DNA from: Geothrix paludis
GTDB taxonomy: Bacteria; Acidobacteriota; Holophagae; Holophagales; Holophagaceae
Assembly (NCBI RefSeq): GCF_022808815.1
Contig: NZ_JAKZLC010000001.1
Coordinates: 930,001-994,000 of the forward strand
Direction: 5' to 3'
Length of the DNA: 64,000 nucleotides
In this document: positions 23,289 through 31,255 of the stretch, in pieces
How the letters are laid out: every line of letters starts with the position of its first letter
Numbering within the stretch: the first letter of the stretch is position 1
Notes under the pieces: generated by a model
The model's database searches: none
Seen by the model: the letters and a program-made list of their open reading frames with translations, nothing else
What the model was told of the DNA's origin: nothing
Translations under genes and position numbers: made by a program

Positions 23289-23391
23289 CTTGGAATGGAT
23301 TCCCGAGACTTGACGTCCCCTGACCCGGGGTGAGGATGGGTCCAACTCATCCATCCACATATGTCGGTCCCACCTCCCCGGAGGAAGGTCC

Positions 23392-25200
23392 ATGTCCACT
23401 GCCCAGGTTCCACCCCTGAAGGCCCCGCCGGGCGAAGCCCCGCCGGCCGGAATGGAATCCCGCCTTGCGGCACTGGCGGAGGTGGTCCGGGGCCTGGAGG
23501 CCCGGGTGGGAGCCCTGGAGGCGGCGCTCCGGACCGCGCCGACATCCGCGGCGGCGTCCACGGCGGCGTCCGCGGCGCGATCTCCCGGAGTCACTCCCGC
23601 GGTGGATGCGCTCCTGCCGGAACCCGCCCTGCCAAGTCCCACCCGCGTCCTGGGCCTCATCGGACGGGTCTGCCTCATCCTCGGCGGGGCCTACCTCATC
23701 CGGACCCTGGTGGACGCCGGCACCCTGCCCCACGGCGTGGGCGTGGCCCTGGGACTCGCCTACGCCGCCACCTGGGCCGTGCTGGGGCGCCGGGCCCGGC
23801 GTCCCCTGGACGCCGCCTTCCGCACCCTGGCCTCCATCCTCATCGCCTATCCGCTGACCGTGGAATCCTCCACCCACTTCGGCATCCTGGCCCCGGGACT
23901 GGCGGCCCTGGTCCTGGTCGCGGTCGCGGCGCTGCACGCCGCCGTGGCCTGGCGCAGGGACCTCCACGCCATCCTCTGGACGGCCACGCTGGCCGCCCTG
24001 GGCTCCGGCTTCATCGTGATGATGGCCCGCCGGTCCATCGAACCCTTCACGGCGGCCTTCCTCGCCCTGGGCGCCGGGGCCCTGTGGCTCACCTACGGGC
24101 GGCGCTGGCACGGCCTGCGCTGGCCCACCGCACTAGCGGCCGATGCCGGTGTGCTGATCCTCACGCTCCTCGCCACCTGGCCGGGTGGCGCGCAGGGCAT
24201 CTATCAGGGGCTGTCCCTGGGACGGGCCATGTTCCTGGCCCTGGCCCTGGTGGCCATCTACATCGGTAGCTTCGCGGTGCGGATGCTCCAGCGCCGCCGG
24301 GCGGTGAACGCTTTCGAGTTCATCCAGACGGCCTTGGTCCTCCTCGTGGGCTTCGGGGGCGCGGTCCGCGTCGCCCAGGCCTCGGGCTCGGGCACGGCGC
24401 TGCTGGGCGCGGGAGTCTCCCTGGCCGGGGTGGGCTGCTACGCCGCCTCCTTCCCCTTCGCGGACGACCGGGAGGAGACCCGGGCGAACTTCAACTTCTT
24501 CACCTTCCTGGCCCAGATCTTCCTCCTGCTGGGCGGGCCCTTCGTCGTGCCCCTGCCCCTGTTCGCCACCCTCGCGGGGGTTCTCGGCCTGGTGGCCATG
24601 CTGGCCGCGCTGCGCCTGCGCCGAAAGGTGCTGGTGTACCAGAGCGGCATCTACCTCACGGCCGCCGCCCTGGCCTCCGGGCTCGGCTCCTGGGCCCTCC
24701 ACGTGTTCATGGATCCCGCCAGTCCCACCGCCGCCCCTTCCATCGCGGGGCTGGCCAGCCTGGCCGCGCTCTTCGCCTCCCTGGCGGTCTTCCTGGCGCG
24801 CCGGCCGCCGGATCCCGTCACCGCCCTGATGCGTCCCGCCATCCTGGTCATGGGAGCCCTGGCCGCGGCGGGCCTCGGCGCCGTGGCGATCTGGATCTGC
24901 TGCGGCGGCAGGACCCCGGATCCCGGAGGCCTGGCCCTGGCCCGGACCCTGGTGTTGTCGGCCCTCGCCATCGCCCTGGCCTGGCTGGGGCGGCGTGTGC
25001 CCGTGCTGGAGCTGCGGTGGATGGTCTACCCGTTCCTCGCCGTCACCACGCTCAAGTTCCTGTTCGAAGACATGGCCGTGGGACGGCCCCTCACCCTCTT
25101 CCTGGCCTTCATGGGCTTCGGGGCGACGCTCATCCTCGCCCCACGCCTGTTGAGGAACCCGGCGGTCCGGGACGCGGACGAAGAGGAGGACGCCCCATGA
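23392..25200 (+). CDS. Polytopic membrane protein with N-terminal coiled coil (unknown function)
   Basis: The 602-residue protein starts with a proline-rich stretch and a short coiled coil (LAALAEVVRGLEARVGALEAAL, about residues 22-43). An Ala/Thr/Ser linker follows, then some 14-16 hydrophobic helices to the C-terminus, which ends in an acidic cytoplasmic tail. The coiled coil plus many-helix layout resembles DUF2339-type membrane proteins, but I cannot confirm that family. The terminal ATGA overlaps a possible ATG at 25197, linking it to the cytochrome module downstream. It could be a membrane partner of that module, or simply a co-transcribed gene. Confidence 0.65.
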   Translation: MSTAQVPPLKAPPGEAPPAGMESRLAALAEVVRGLEARVGALEAALRTAPTSAAASTAASAARSPGVTPAVDALLPEPALPSPTRVLGLIGRVCLILGGAYLIRTLVDAGTLPHGVGVALGLAYAATWAVLGRRARRPLDAAFRTLASILIAYPLTVESSTHFGILAPGLAALVLVAVAALHAAVAWRRDLHAILWTATLAALGSGFIVMMARRSIEPFTAAFLALGAGALWLTYGRRWHGLRWPTALAADAGVLILTLLATWPGGAQGIYQGLSLGRAMFLALALVAIYIGSFAVRMLQRRRAVNAFEFIQTALVLLVGFGGAVRVAQASGSGTALLGAGVSLAGVGCYAASFPFADDREETRANFNFFTFLAQIFLLLGGPFVVPLPLFATLAGVLGLVAMLAALRLRRKVLVYQSGIYLTAAALASGLGSWALHVFMDPASPTAAPSIAGLASLAALFASLAVFLARRPPDPVTALMRPAILVMGALAAAGLGAVAIWICCGGRTPDPGGLALARTLVLSALAIALAWLGRRVPVLELRWMVYPFLAVTTLKFLFEDMAVGRPLTLFLAFMGFGATLILAPRLLRNPAVRDADEEEDAP

Positions 25201-25277
25201 AGCGCCTCGCCCGATCCGCCGGTCCCGCCCCCATCCATTCGCCGTCCTGCGGCGCCGTTCCACGAAAGGACATCCCT

Positions 25278-25850
25278 ATGCGTTTTCCGATCCTGTCCAT
25301 GCTGGCGGCGGGTCTGCTGATGCTCCTGGGCTCAGCGGCCTTCGCGGAGCCGCCCACCGTCAAGCCGCCCGCCGGAACCCGGGCGGAGAATCCGGGGATG
25401 CCGGAGGGCATCGAGGTGCCCAAGCCCCCCTTCAGCGAGGGCATCTTCCCCTGCACCTCCTGCCACGACGGCAAGAGCATGAAGCCGAACCTCAAGCGCC
25501 GCGAGCTGACCGACATGCACACGGACATCGTCCTGAACCACGGACCGGCGAGCCGCTGGTGCCTGGACTGCCACGACGCCAACAGCCGCGACAGCCTCCA
25601 CCTGGCCAGCGGCGAGAAGGTGCCCTTCACCGCCTCCTACCTGCTCTGCGGCCAGTGCCACGGGGACAAGCTGCGGGACTGGCGCGTGGGCGTCCACGGG
25701 AAGCGCACCGGCCACTGGAACGGCGAGAAGCAGTACCTCCTCTGCGTCCACTGCCACAACCCGCATTCCCCCCGGTTCAAGCCGCTGAAGCCCATGGCGC
25801 CGCCCGCCCATCCCGAAGAGATCCAGGCCCGGAAAGGGGGTGTCCGATGA
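25278..25850 (+). CDS. Periplasmic tetraheme cytochrome c
   Basis: The start at 25278 has a good ribosome site (GAAAGGA) and yields 190 residues with a Sec signal peptide (MRFPILSMLAAGLLMLLGSAAFA). An upstream in-frame ATG at 25197 would add 27 residues before the signal and is less likely. Four CxxCH heme motifs are at about residues 59 (CTSCH), 95 (CLDCH), 124 (CGQCH) and 156 (CVHCH). Extra His residues could serve as distal ligands. The gene overlaps the Fe-S protein gene by 4 bp and is followed by an NrfD-type subunit. This suggests it takes electrons from, or passes them to, the membrane quinone pool. Confidence 0.9.
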   Translation: MRFPILSMLAAGLLMLLGSAAFAEPPTVKPPAGTRAENPGMPEGIEVPKPPFSEGIFPCTSCHDGKSMKPNLKRRELTDMHTDIVLNHGPASRWCLDCHDANSRDSLHLASGEKVPFTASYLLCGQCHGDKLRDWRVGVHGKRTGHWNGEKQYLLCVHCHNPHSPRFKPLKPMAPPAHPEEIQARKGGVR

Positions 25851-26773
25851 CGGACCCGAAGCCCATCACCCCTCCCGAGAGCTGCGGCGATTCCGGCTGC
25901 GGCACCCGGCGCGAGTTCCTCGGCGCGGCCACGGCCGCCATGGCCGCCGCCCTCACGGGCTGCGGGACGCTGAGCAAGGAGGAGTTCCTCCAGCACAACT
26001 TCCGCGAGCTCTCCAAGCAGGAGGTGCAGGATGTCATCGCCCGGCTGGAGAAGGAATACAAGGCCAAGTACGGGAAGGACGTGAAGGTCGCCAACACCCC
26101 GGCCATCCCCGGCGTGATCTTCGGCTACGCCCTGGACCTCAGCCGCTGCATCGGCTGCCGGCGCTGCGTCCATGCCTGCGTGAAGGAGAACAACCAGTCT
26201 CGGGATCCCGAAGTGCAGTGGATCCGCGTCCTCCAGATGGACAAGGAGGAGGGCGTCAACCTCCAGCACGCGGACCAGTACTACAACCCCGAGGAGGTGC
26301 CCCAGGAGGGCCACTTCTACATGCCCGTCCAGTGCCAGCAGTGCAAGAAACCGCCCTGCACCAAGGTCTGCCCCGTGGGCGCCACCTGGCGCGAGAAGGA
26401 CGGCATCGTGGTGGTGGACTACAACTGGTGCATCGGCTGCCGCTACTGCATGGCCGCCTGCCCCTACGGCGCCCGTCACTTCAACTGGGGTGAGCCCAAC
26501 CTGCCCGCGGACCAGGTGAACACCAACACGCACTACCTGGGCAACCGCCCCCGGCCCAAGGGCGTGGTGGAGAAGTGCACCTTCTGCATCCAGCGCACCC
26601 GCAACGGCCAGTACCCGGCCTGCGTGGAGATCTGCCCCACGGGCTCCCGCAAGTTCGGCAACCTCCTCGACAAGGACAGCGAGATCCGCTACGTCCTCGA
26701 GAACAAGCGCGTCTTCAAGTTCAAGGAAGACCTGAACACCCAACCCAACTTCTTCTACTTCTACGGGGTGTAG
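25847..26773 (+). CDS. Tat-exported 4Fe-4S ferredoxin-type electron-transfer lipoprotein (NrfC/PsrB-like)
   Basis: The 308-residue protein has a twin-arginine signal (RREFLGAATAAMAAALTGC) ending in a probable lipobox. Four cysteine clusters typical of the NrfC/DmsB/PsrB family follow: CIGCRRCVHAC, CQQCKKPPCTKVC, CIGCRYCMAAC and CTFC...C...C, enough for four [4Fe-4S] centres. It would relay electrons between the NrfD membrane subunit and the cytochrome on the periplasmic side. A segment of about 50 residues rich in Lys/Glu (ELSKQEVQDVIARLEKEYKA) lies before the first cluster. The start ATG overlaps the cytochrome stop by 4 bp. An in-frame open region further upstream is only a reading-frame shadow. 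Confidence 0.9.
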   Translation: MTDPKPITPPESCGDSGCGTRREFLGAATAAMAAALTGCGTLSKEEFLQHNFRELSKQEVQDVIARLEKEYKAKYGKDVKVANTPAIPGVIFGYALDLSRCIGCRRCVHACVKENNQSRDPEVQWIRVLQMDKEEGVNLQHADQYYNPEEVPQEGHFYMPVQCQQCKKPPCTKVCPVGATWREKDGIVVVDYNWCIGCRYCMAACPYGARHFNWGEPNLPADQVNTNTHYLGNRPRPKGVVEKCTFCIQRTRNGQYPACVEICPTGSRKFGNLLDKDSEIRYVLENKRVFKFKEDLNTQPNFFYFYGV

Positions 26774-26777
26774 GGCC

Positions 26778-28031
26778 ATGATCACGCTGAAGAACTTCTG
26801 GCAGTTCATCACCGACACCCTGCGGATCATCCTGAAGGGCGACCGCCTCTACTACGCCTGGGTGGGGTTCCTCGTGCTCCTCATCGCCATCGGCGCGGCG
26901 GCCTACCTGGGCCAGCTCAACAGCGGCCTCATCGTCACCAAGATGCGCGACCAGGTCTCCTGGGGCTTCTACATCGGCAACTTCACCTTCCTGGTGGGCG
27001 TGGCCGCCGCGGCCATCATGCTCGTCATCCCGGCCTACATCTACGACTGGGAGCCCATCAAGGAGATCACCATCCTGGGCGAGATGCTGGCCATCAGCGC
27101 CCTCATCATGTGCCTCGGCTTCGTGATGGTGGACATCGGCCGGCCCGACCGCTTCTGGCACATCATCCCTCTGGTAGGACGGCTGAACTGGCCGCAGTCC
27201 ATGCTGGCCTGGGACGTGATCGTGCTGAACCTCTACCTGCTGCTGAACTGGTTCGTGGTCACCTACCTGCTCTTCTGCGCCTACACCGAGCGTCACTACG
27301 TGAAGAAGCTGGTGCTGCCGCTGGTGCTGCTCTCCATCCCCATGGCCGTGAGCATCCACACCGTCACCGCCTACCTCTACAACGGCCTGGCCGCCCGTCC
27401 CTTCTGGAACTCCGCCATCCTGGCGCCGCGCTTCCTGGCCTCGGCCTTCTGCTCGGGCCCGGCGATCCTGCTCATCCTCCTGCAGATCCTCCGGAAGACC
27501 ACCAAGCTCAGCATCAAGGACGAGGCCATCTTCAAGGTGGCCGAGCTGATGGCCTACACCATGGGCTTCAACCTCTTCCTCACCGCGGCCGAGGCCTTCA
27601 AGGAGCTCTACTCCGGCACCGAGCACATGGTGTACTTCCAGTACCTCCTGTTCGGCCTCAAGGGCCACACCACGCTGGTGCCCTATGCCTGGGCCTCCAT
27701 TCTCTGCGGCCTGGCGGCCTTCATCCTGTTCCTGGTGCCCCGCACCCGCACCAACTGGGTGACGCTCAACATCGGCTGCGTGCTGATCTACGCCAGCGTC
27801 TACATCGAGAAGGGCATGGGCCTCATCATCCCGGGTCTCACGCCGGACGTGCTGGGGGACATCTACGTCTACCGCCCATCCTTCACGGAGATCGCCGTGG
27901 CCGCGGGCATCTTCGCCACCGGCTTCCTGGTCTTCACCCTCATGCTGAAGGCCGCCGTGCCCATGATGCTGGGCGAGTTCACGATCTCCAAGGGACAGCC
28001 CCCGCAGGAGGCTCCGCCACAGAACGTCTAG
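26778..28031 (+). CDS. NrfD/PsrC-family quinone-interacting membrane subunit
   Basis: The 417-residue integral membrane protein has about ten helices and the NrfD/PsrC pattern (DIGRPDRFWHIIP after the fourth helix or so, then NWPQSMLAWDVIVLNLYLLLNW, and IPMAVSIHTVTAYLYNGLAARPFWNSAILAPR broken by loops). This family oxidises or reduces menaquinol and passes electrons to a Fe-S partner, here the upstream NrfC-like lipoprotein. No molybdopterin or NrfA-like catalytic subunit lies in the window. The tetraheme cytochrome may therefore be the terminal module, as in cytochrome-linked quinol oxidoreductases of metal-reducing bacteria. It is convergent with the HD-GYP gene, only 3 bp apart. Confidence 0.9.
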   Translation: MITLKNFWQFITDTLRIILKGDRLYYAWVGFLVLLIAIGAAAYLGQLNSGLIVTKMRDQVSWGFYIGNFTFLVGVAAAAIMLVIPAYIYDWEPIKEITILGEMLAISALIMCLGFVMVDIGRPDRFWHIIPLVGRLNWPQSMLAWDVIVLNLYLLLNWFVVTYLLFCAYTERHYVKKLVLPLVLLSIPMAVSIHTVTAYLYNGLAARPFWNSAILAPRFLASAFCSGPAILLILLQILRKTTKLSIKDEAIFKVAELMAYTMGFNLFLTAAEAFKELYSGTEHMVYFQYLLFGLKGHTTLVPYAWASILCGLAAFILFLVPRTRTNWVTLNIGCVLIYASVYIEKGMGLIIPGLTPDVLGDIYVYRPSFTEIAVAAGIFATGFLVFTLMLKAAVPMMLGEFTISKGQPPQEAPPQNV

Positions 28032-28034
28032 GGC

Positions 28035-29117
28035 TCAGATTCCCGGATCCTCGTCGCGCTCCTCATCGGGGTTCGCGGCGAGGATCGCGGCGAACCGGTC
28101 GACGTGGGCCAGGAAGAGATCCACCAGATGGGGGTCGAAATGGACGCCCCGCCCCCTCTGGAGCAGGGCCACCACCTGGTCCTCGGGCCAGGCGTCCTTG
28201 TAGTGGCGCCGGCTGCTGGCCGCATCGAAGACATCGACCAGGGTGGTGATGCGGGCCTCGATGGGGATGGCCTCCCCCTTCAGGCCTCTCGGATAGCCAG
28301 TGCCGTCCCACTTTTCGTGATGGCCGAAGGCGATGCGGGCCCCCATCTGGATGAAGGGCACCTTCGACCCCTTCAGGATGGTGGCCCCCATGGAGGTGTG
28401 CCGCTTCATGGTCACCCACTCCTCCACCGTGAGGGCGCCCGGCTTCTGGAGGATGGCGTCGGGCACCCCGACCTTCCCGATGTCGTGCATGGGCGCGGCG
28501 GCCCGGATGGTCTCGATGGCCTCCTCGTCCCAGCCCAGCAGCCGGCCCATCTCCGCGGCGTAGAGGCCGATCCGCCGGACGTGCGTCCCGGTCTCGTGGT
28601 CCCGGTGCTCGCTGGCGGAGATGAGCCGGAGCGCCACTTCCTCCCGGGAAGCCCGGATCTGCTCGGTCTGCTCCCGGACCTTCTGGGCGAGCTGGGCCTC
28701 CCGGTCACGGAAGGCGATCTCCAGCATCCGCCGCCTCAGCGCGGCATTCACCTGGACCAGGATCTCCCGGGGCTGGAAGGGCTTCAGCACATAGCCGAAG
28801 GCGCCCTCCTGGAGGCATTCGATGGCCGTCTCCGCCGCCTCCGTGGAGCTCACCATCACCACAGAGATATCCGGGATGCGGGGCTGGAGCGCCTTCACCA
28901 GGTCGAGCCCCGAGGCCCCCGGCATCTGGATGTCGCTGAGCACCAGGTCGGAGGGTTCCTCTTCCAGGGCCTTGAGGGCGGCCGGCACATCGCCGGCCGT
29001 CCGGCACCGGTACCCCGCCTTCGCCAGGATCCGCTCGAGCGATAGGCGAATGATGGGCAGGTCATCCACGATCAGGATGCTGACCTGCTGGGGCACCACT
29101 TGGATGTCTTCGCCCAT
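28035..29117 (-). CDS. Response regulator with HD-GYP c-di-GMP phosphodiesterase domain (RpfG-type)
   Basis: The start at 29117 gives 360 residues. A receiver domain (about 12-130) has the acidic pocket VDD (residues 17-19), the phospho-acceptor Asp62 in SDIQMPG and a conserved KPF. A coiled-coil linker (QKVREQTEQIRASREEV) leads to a full HD-GYP domain with ERRD-like EHRDHETGTHVRR, MHDIGKVGVPD and HHEKWDGTGYPRGL. All metal and GYP residues are present, so active degradation of c-di-GMP is expected. No histidine kinase is adjacent. The few bases between this gene and the NrfD gene leave no room for a terminator. Confidence 0.9.
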   Translation of the reverse strand: MGEDIQVVPQQVSILIVDDLPIIRLSLERILAKAGYRCRTAGDVPAALKALEEEPSDLVLSDIQMPGASGLDLVKALQPRIPDISVVMVSSTEAAETAIECLQEGAFGYVLKPFQPREILVQVNAALRRRMLEIAFRDREAQLAQKVREQTEQIRASREEVALRLISASEHRDHETGTHVRRIGLYAAEMGRLLGWDEEAIETIRAAAPMHDIGKVGVPDAILQKPGALTVEEWVTMKRHTSMGATILKGSKVPFIQMGARIAFGHHEKWDGTGYPRGLKGEAIPIEARITTLVDVFDAASSRRHYKDAWPEDQVVALLQRGRGVHFDPHLVDLFLAHVDRFAAILAANPDEERDEDPGI

Positions 29118-29246
29118 GGACCTTCCCGGGACTGGTGTTGAACGGCAAGTCTGTCGGATAGCTATCGGGAACGATGATGGCACAGGTGGAAAAAACCATG
29201 AAGCATCGGTGCGAGGCAGGCCTGGCGCGCCTGCTTTGTCCCCCCG

Positions 29247-29693
29247 CTACCGGGCCCACTCCAGGGAGTCCCGCTTGGCCCGGAAGTGGGCGCCCAGATC
29301 CAGACCGATGGCCCGCTCGCAAAGGGCCAGGGCTTCGTGGAAGTCTCCAAGCTCGCTGTGGGCCTGGATGCCACGCTCGAAGCAGGTGAGGTTCTCCAGC
29401 ATCCGCCGGTACTCATGCGGGAAGGCCGCTTCCAGATCCGGCAAGTGGCCGATCACCGCAGCCACCGATCCGGCGCAGGCCTCCCACTGGCCCAGCTGCG
29501 CCAGGGCTTCGGAAGTCAGATCGTGGGCCACGCATTTCACAGCGTTCGGCAGGCTGGCCTGCCCCTCCAGGGTCCGGCGCAGGTACTTGAGCGCGGACTC
29601 CGGCCCGCTGAAGGCCGCCTCGCGGTGCCCCGCCAGCAGGTCCGCCAGGATCTCCTTCACCGACTTGCGGACGGGTTCCTGTCGCTTCGCCAC
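29247..29693 (-). CDS. Small helical (TPR-like) hypothetical protein
   Basis: The 148-residue protein starts with GTG at 29693 and overlaps the guaA stop by one base (TAGTG), so it is translationally coupled to guaA. It is mostly helical with weakly TPR-like pairs (EALAQLGQWEACAGSVAAVI and GDFHEALALCERAIGLDL near the C-terminus). No catalytic motif or signal is visible. The coupling to guaA suggests co-expression, but nothing in the sequence points to a nucleotide function. Confidence 0.6.
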   Translation of the reverse strand: MAKRQEPVRKSVKEILADLLAGHREAAFSGPESALKYLRRTLEGQASLPNAVKCVAHDLTSEALAQLGQWEACAGSVAAVIGHLPDLEAAFPHEYRRMLENLTCFERGIQAHSELGDFHEALALCERAIGLDLGAHFRAKRDSLEWAR

Positions 29694-31222
29694 TATTCGT
29701 ACTCGATCGTGGCGGGGGGTTTGGAGGTGATGTCGAAGACCACTCGGTTGATGCCCTTCACCTCACGGACGATACGCTGGGCGATCCGGTCCAGCAGCTC
29801 GTGGGGGAGCCGGGCCCAGTCGGCGGTCATAAAGTCCTCGCTGGTGACGGCGCGCAGGGCGCACATCCACTCGAAGGTGCGCTCATCGCCCATGATGCCC
29901 ACGGTCTGCACGGGCAGCAGCACGGCAAACGCCTGGCTGGTGCGGCCGTACCAGCCGCTCTCGCGCAGCTCCTGGAGGAAGATGGCGTCGGCGTTCTGGA
30001 GGATGGTGGCGCGCTCCCGGGTGATGGCGCCCGGCAGGCGCACCGCTAGCCCCGGCCCGGGGAAGGGATGCCGCTGGTTCATCTCCTCGGGCAGGCCCAG
30101 GGCCAAGCCCGTGGCCCGCACCTCGTCCTTGAACAGCTCGCGGAGGGGCTCCACCAGCTTGAGCTTCATGCGCTCCGGCAGGCCGCCCACGTTGTGGTGG
30201 GACTTCACCAGGATGGCCCCGCCGATGCCGCTGGACTCGATGACGTCCGGGTAGGTGGTGCCCTGGCCCAGGAAGTCGGCCTTCACCTTGCCGGCCTCGC
30301 GCTCGAAGACTTCGATGAACTTGCCGCCGATGATCTTCCGCTTCTGCTCGGGATCGGTCACGCCCGCCAGGGCGCCCAGGAACTCATCCGAGGCATCCAC
30401 CCAGATCACATTGAGCTCGAAGGGGGCGAAGTAGGCCTGCACCTGCTTCATCTCGTCCTTGCGCATGAGCCCGTGGTCCACGAATACGCAGGTGAGCTGC
30501 TTCCCGATGGCCTTGTGCAGCAGCAGCGCCGCCACGCTGGAGTCCACGCCGCCGCTGAGCCCCAGCACCACCGTGCCCTGGCCCACCTGCTCGCGGATGA
30601 CCTTGACCTTCTCCTCGATGAAGTTGCCCGCGTTCCAGTCCAACGCCATGCCGCAGCGCTTGAGGAAGTTCAGCAGCAGGGGCGTGCCCTGGGTGCTGTG
30701 GGTGACCTCCGGGTGGAACTGGAGGCAGTAGATCCCGCGCCTCGGGTCCTCCATGGCCGCCACGGGCACGCTGGGCGTCTTCGCCGTGACCGTGAAGCCC
30801 GCCGGGGCGACTTCCACATGGTCGCCATGGCTCATCCACACCTGCTGGGCGTGGGGCAGCCCTTCGAAGAGCATCGAGCCCTCAGGCGTGGCCTGGATCT
30901 CCGCCTTGCCGTATTCCCGGCTCGCGGAGCGGTGCAACTGCCCGCCCAGGTTCCGGGCCAGGAGCTGCTGGCCGTAGCAGATGCCGAGAATGGGCACGCC
31001 GAGGTCCAGGATGGCCGGGTCCAGGTCCGGCGCCCCGGGCTCCAGCACCGAGTTGGGCCCGCCAGACAGGATCACGCCCTTCAGGTCCGCCCCCTCGATC
31101 TCCGCGGCTGTCGCGCCGGAGTTGTACACCAGGCCGAAGGCCCCCAGCTCGCGCAGCCGTCGCGTGATGAGCCGCGTGTACTGGCTGCCGTAGTCGATGA
31201 TGGCGATGCGCTCGTGGTGCAT
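29693..31222 (-). CDS. guaA: GMP synthase (glutamine-hydrolysing)
   Basis: This converts XMP to GMP in purine synthesis. The start at 31222 gives 509 residues. An N-terminal class I glutamine amidotransferase has the nucleophile Cys in GICYGQQLLAR and the His/Glu pair in LQFHPEVTHS. The ATP pyrophosphatase P-loop VVLGLSGGVDSSVAALLLH follows, then the dimerisation domain with FPGPGLAVRLPG and the C-terminal PPATIEYE. All signature residues are intact. A small hairpin (ATGTCC at 31225-31230, GGACAT at 31236-31241) lies directly upstream of the start and includes the only weak ribosome site. It is downstream of the DUF3857 genes only by position, since their frames end at 31256. Confidence 0.95.
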   Translation of the reverse strand: MHHERIAIIDYGSQYTRLITRRLRELGAFGLVYNSGATAAEIEGADLKGVILSGGPNSVLEPGAPDLDPAILDLGVPILGICYGQQLLARNLGGQLHRSASREYGKAEIQATPEGSMLFEGLPHAQQVWMSHGDHVEVAPAGFTVTAKTPSVPVAAMEDPRRGIYCLQFHPEVTHSTQGTPLLLNFLKRCGMALDWNAGNFIEEKVKVIREQVGQGTVVLGLSGGVDSSVAALLLHKAIGKQLTCVFVDHGLMRKDEMKQVQAYFAPFELNVIWVDASDEFLGALAGVTDPEQKRKIIGGKFIEVFEREAGKVKADFLGQGTTYPDVIESSGIGGAILVKSHHNVGGLPERMKLKLVEPLRELFKDEVRATGLALGLPEEMNQRHPFPGPGLAVRLPGAITRERATILQNADAIFLQELRESGWYGRTSQAFAVLLPVQTVGIMGDERTFEWMCALRAVTSEDFMTADWARLPHELLDRIAQRIVREVKGINRVVFDITSKPPATIEYE

Positions 31223-31255
31223 GGATGTCCCAAAAGGACATTCTCTCAAGGGGAG

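Noticed and set aside
23310-23338. Sigma-70 promoter with TTGACG before the 23392 gene
   Set aside because: The hexamer at the correct spacing is AGGATG, which does not resemble a -10 box.
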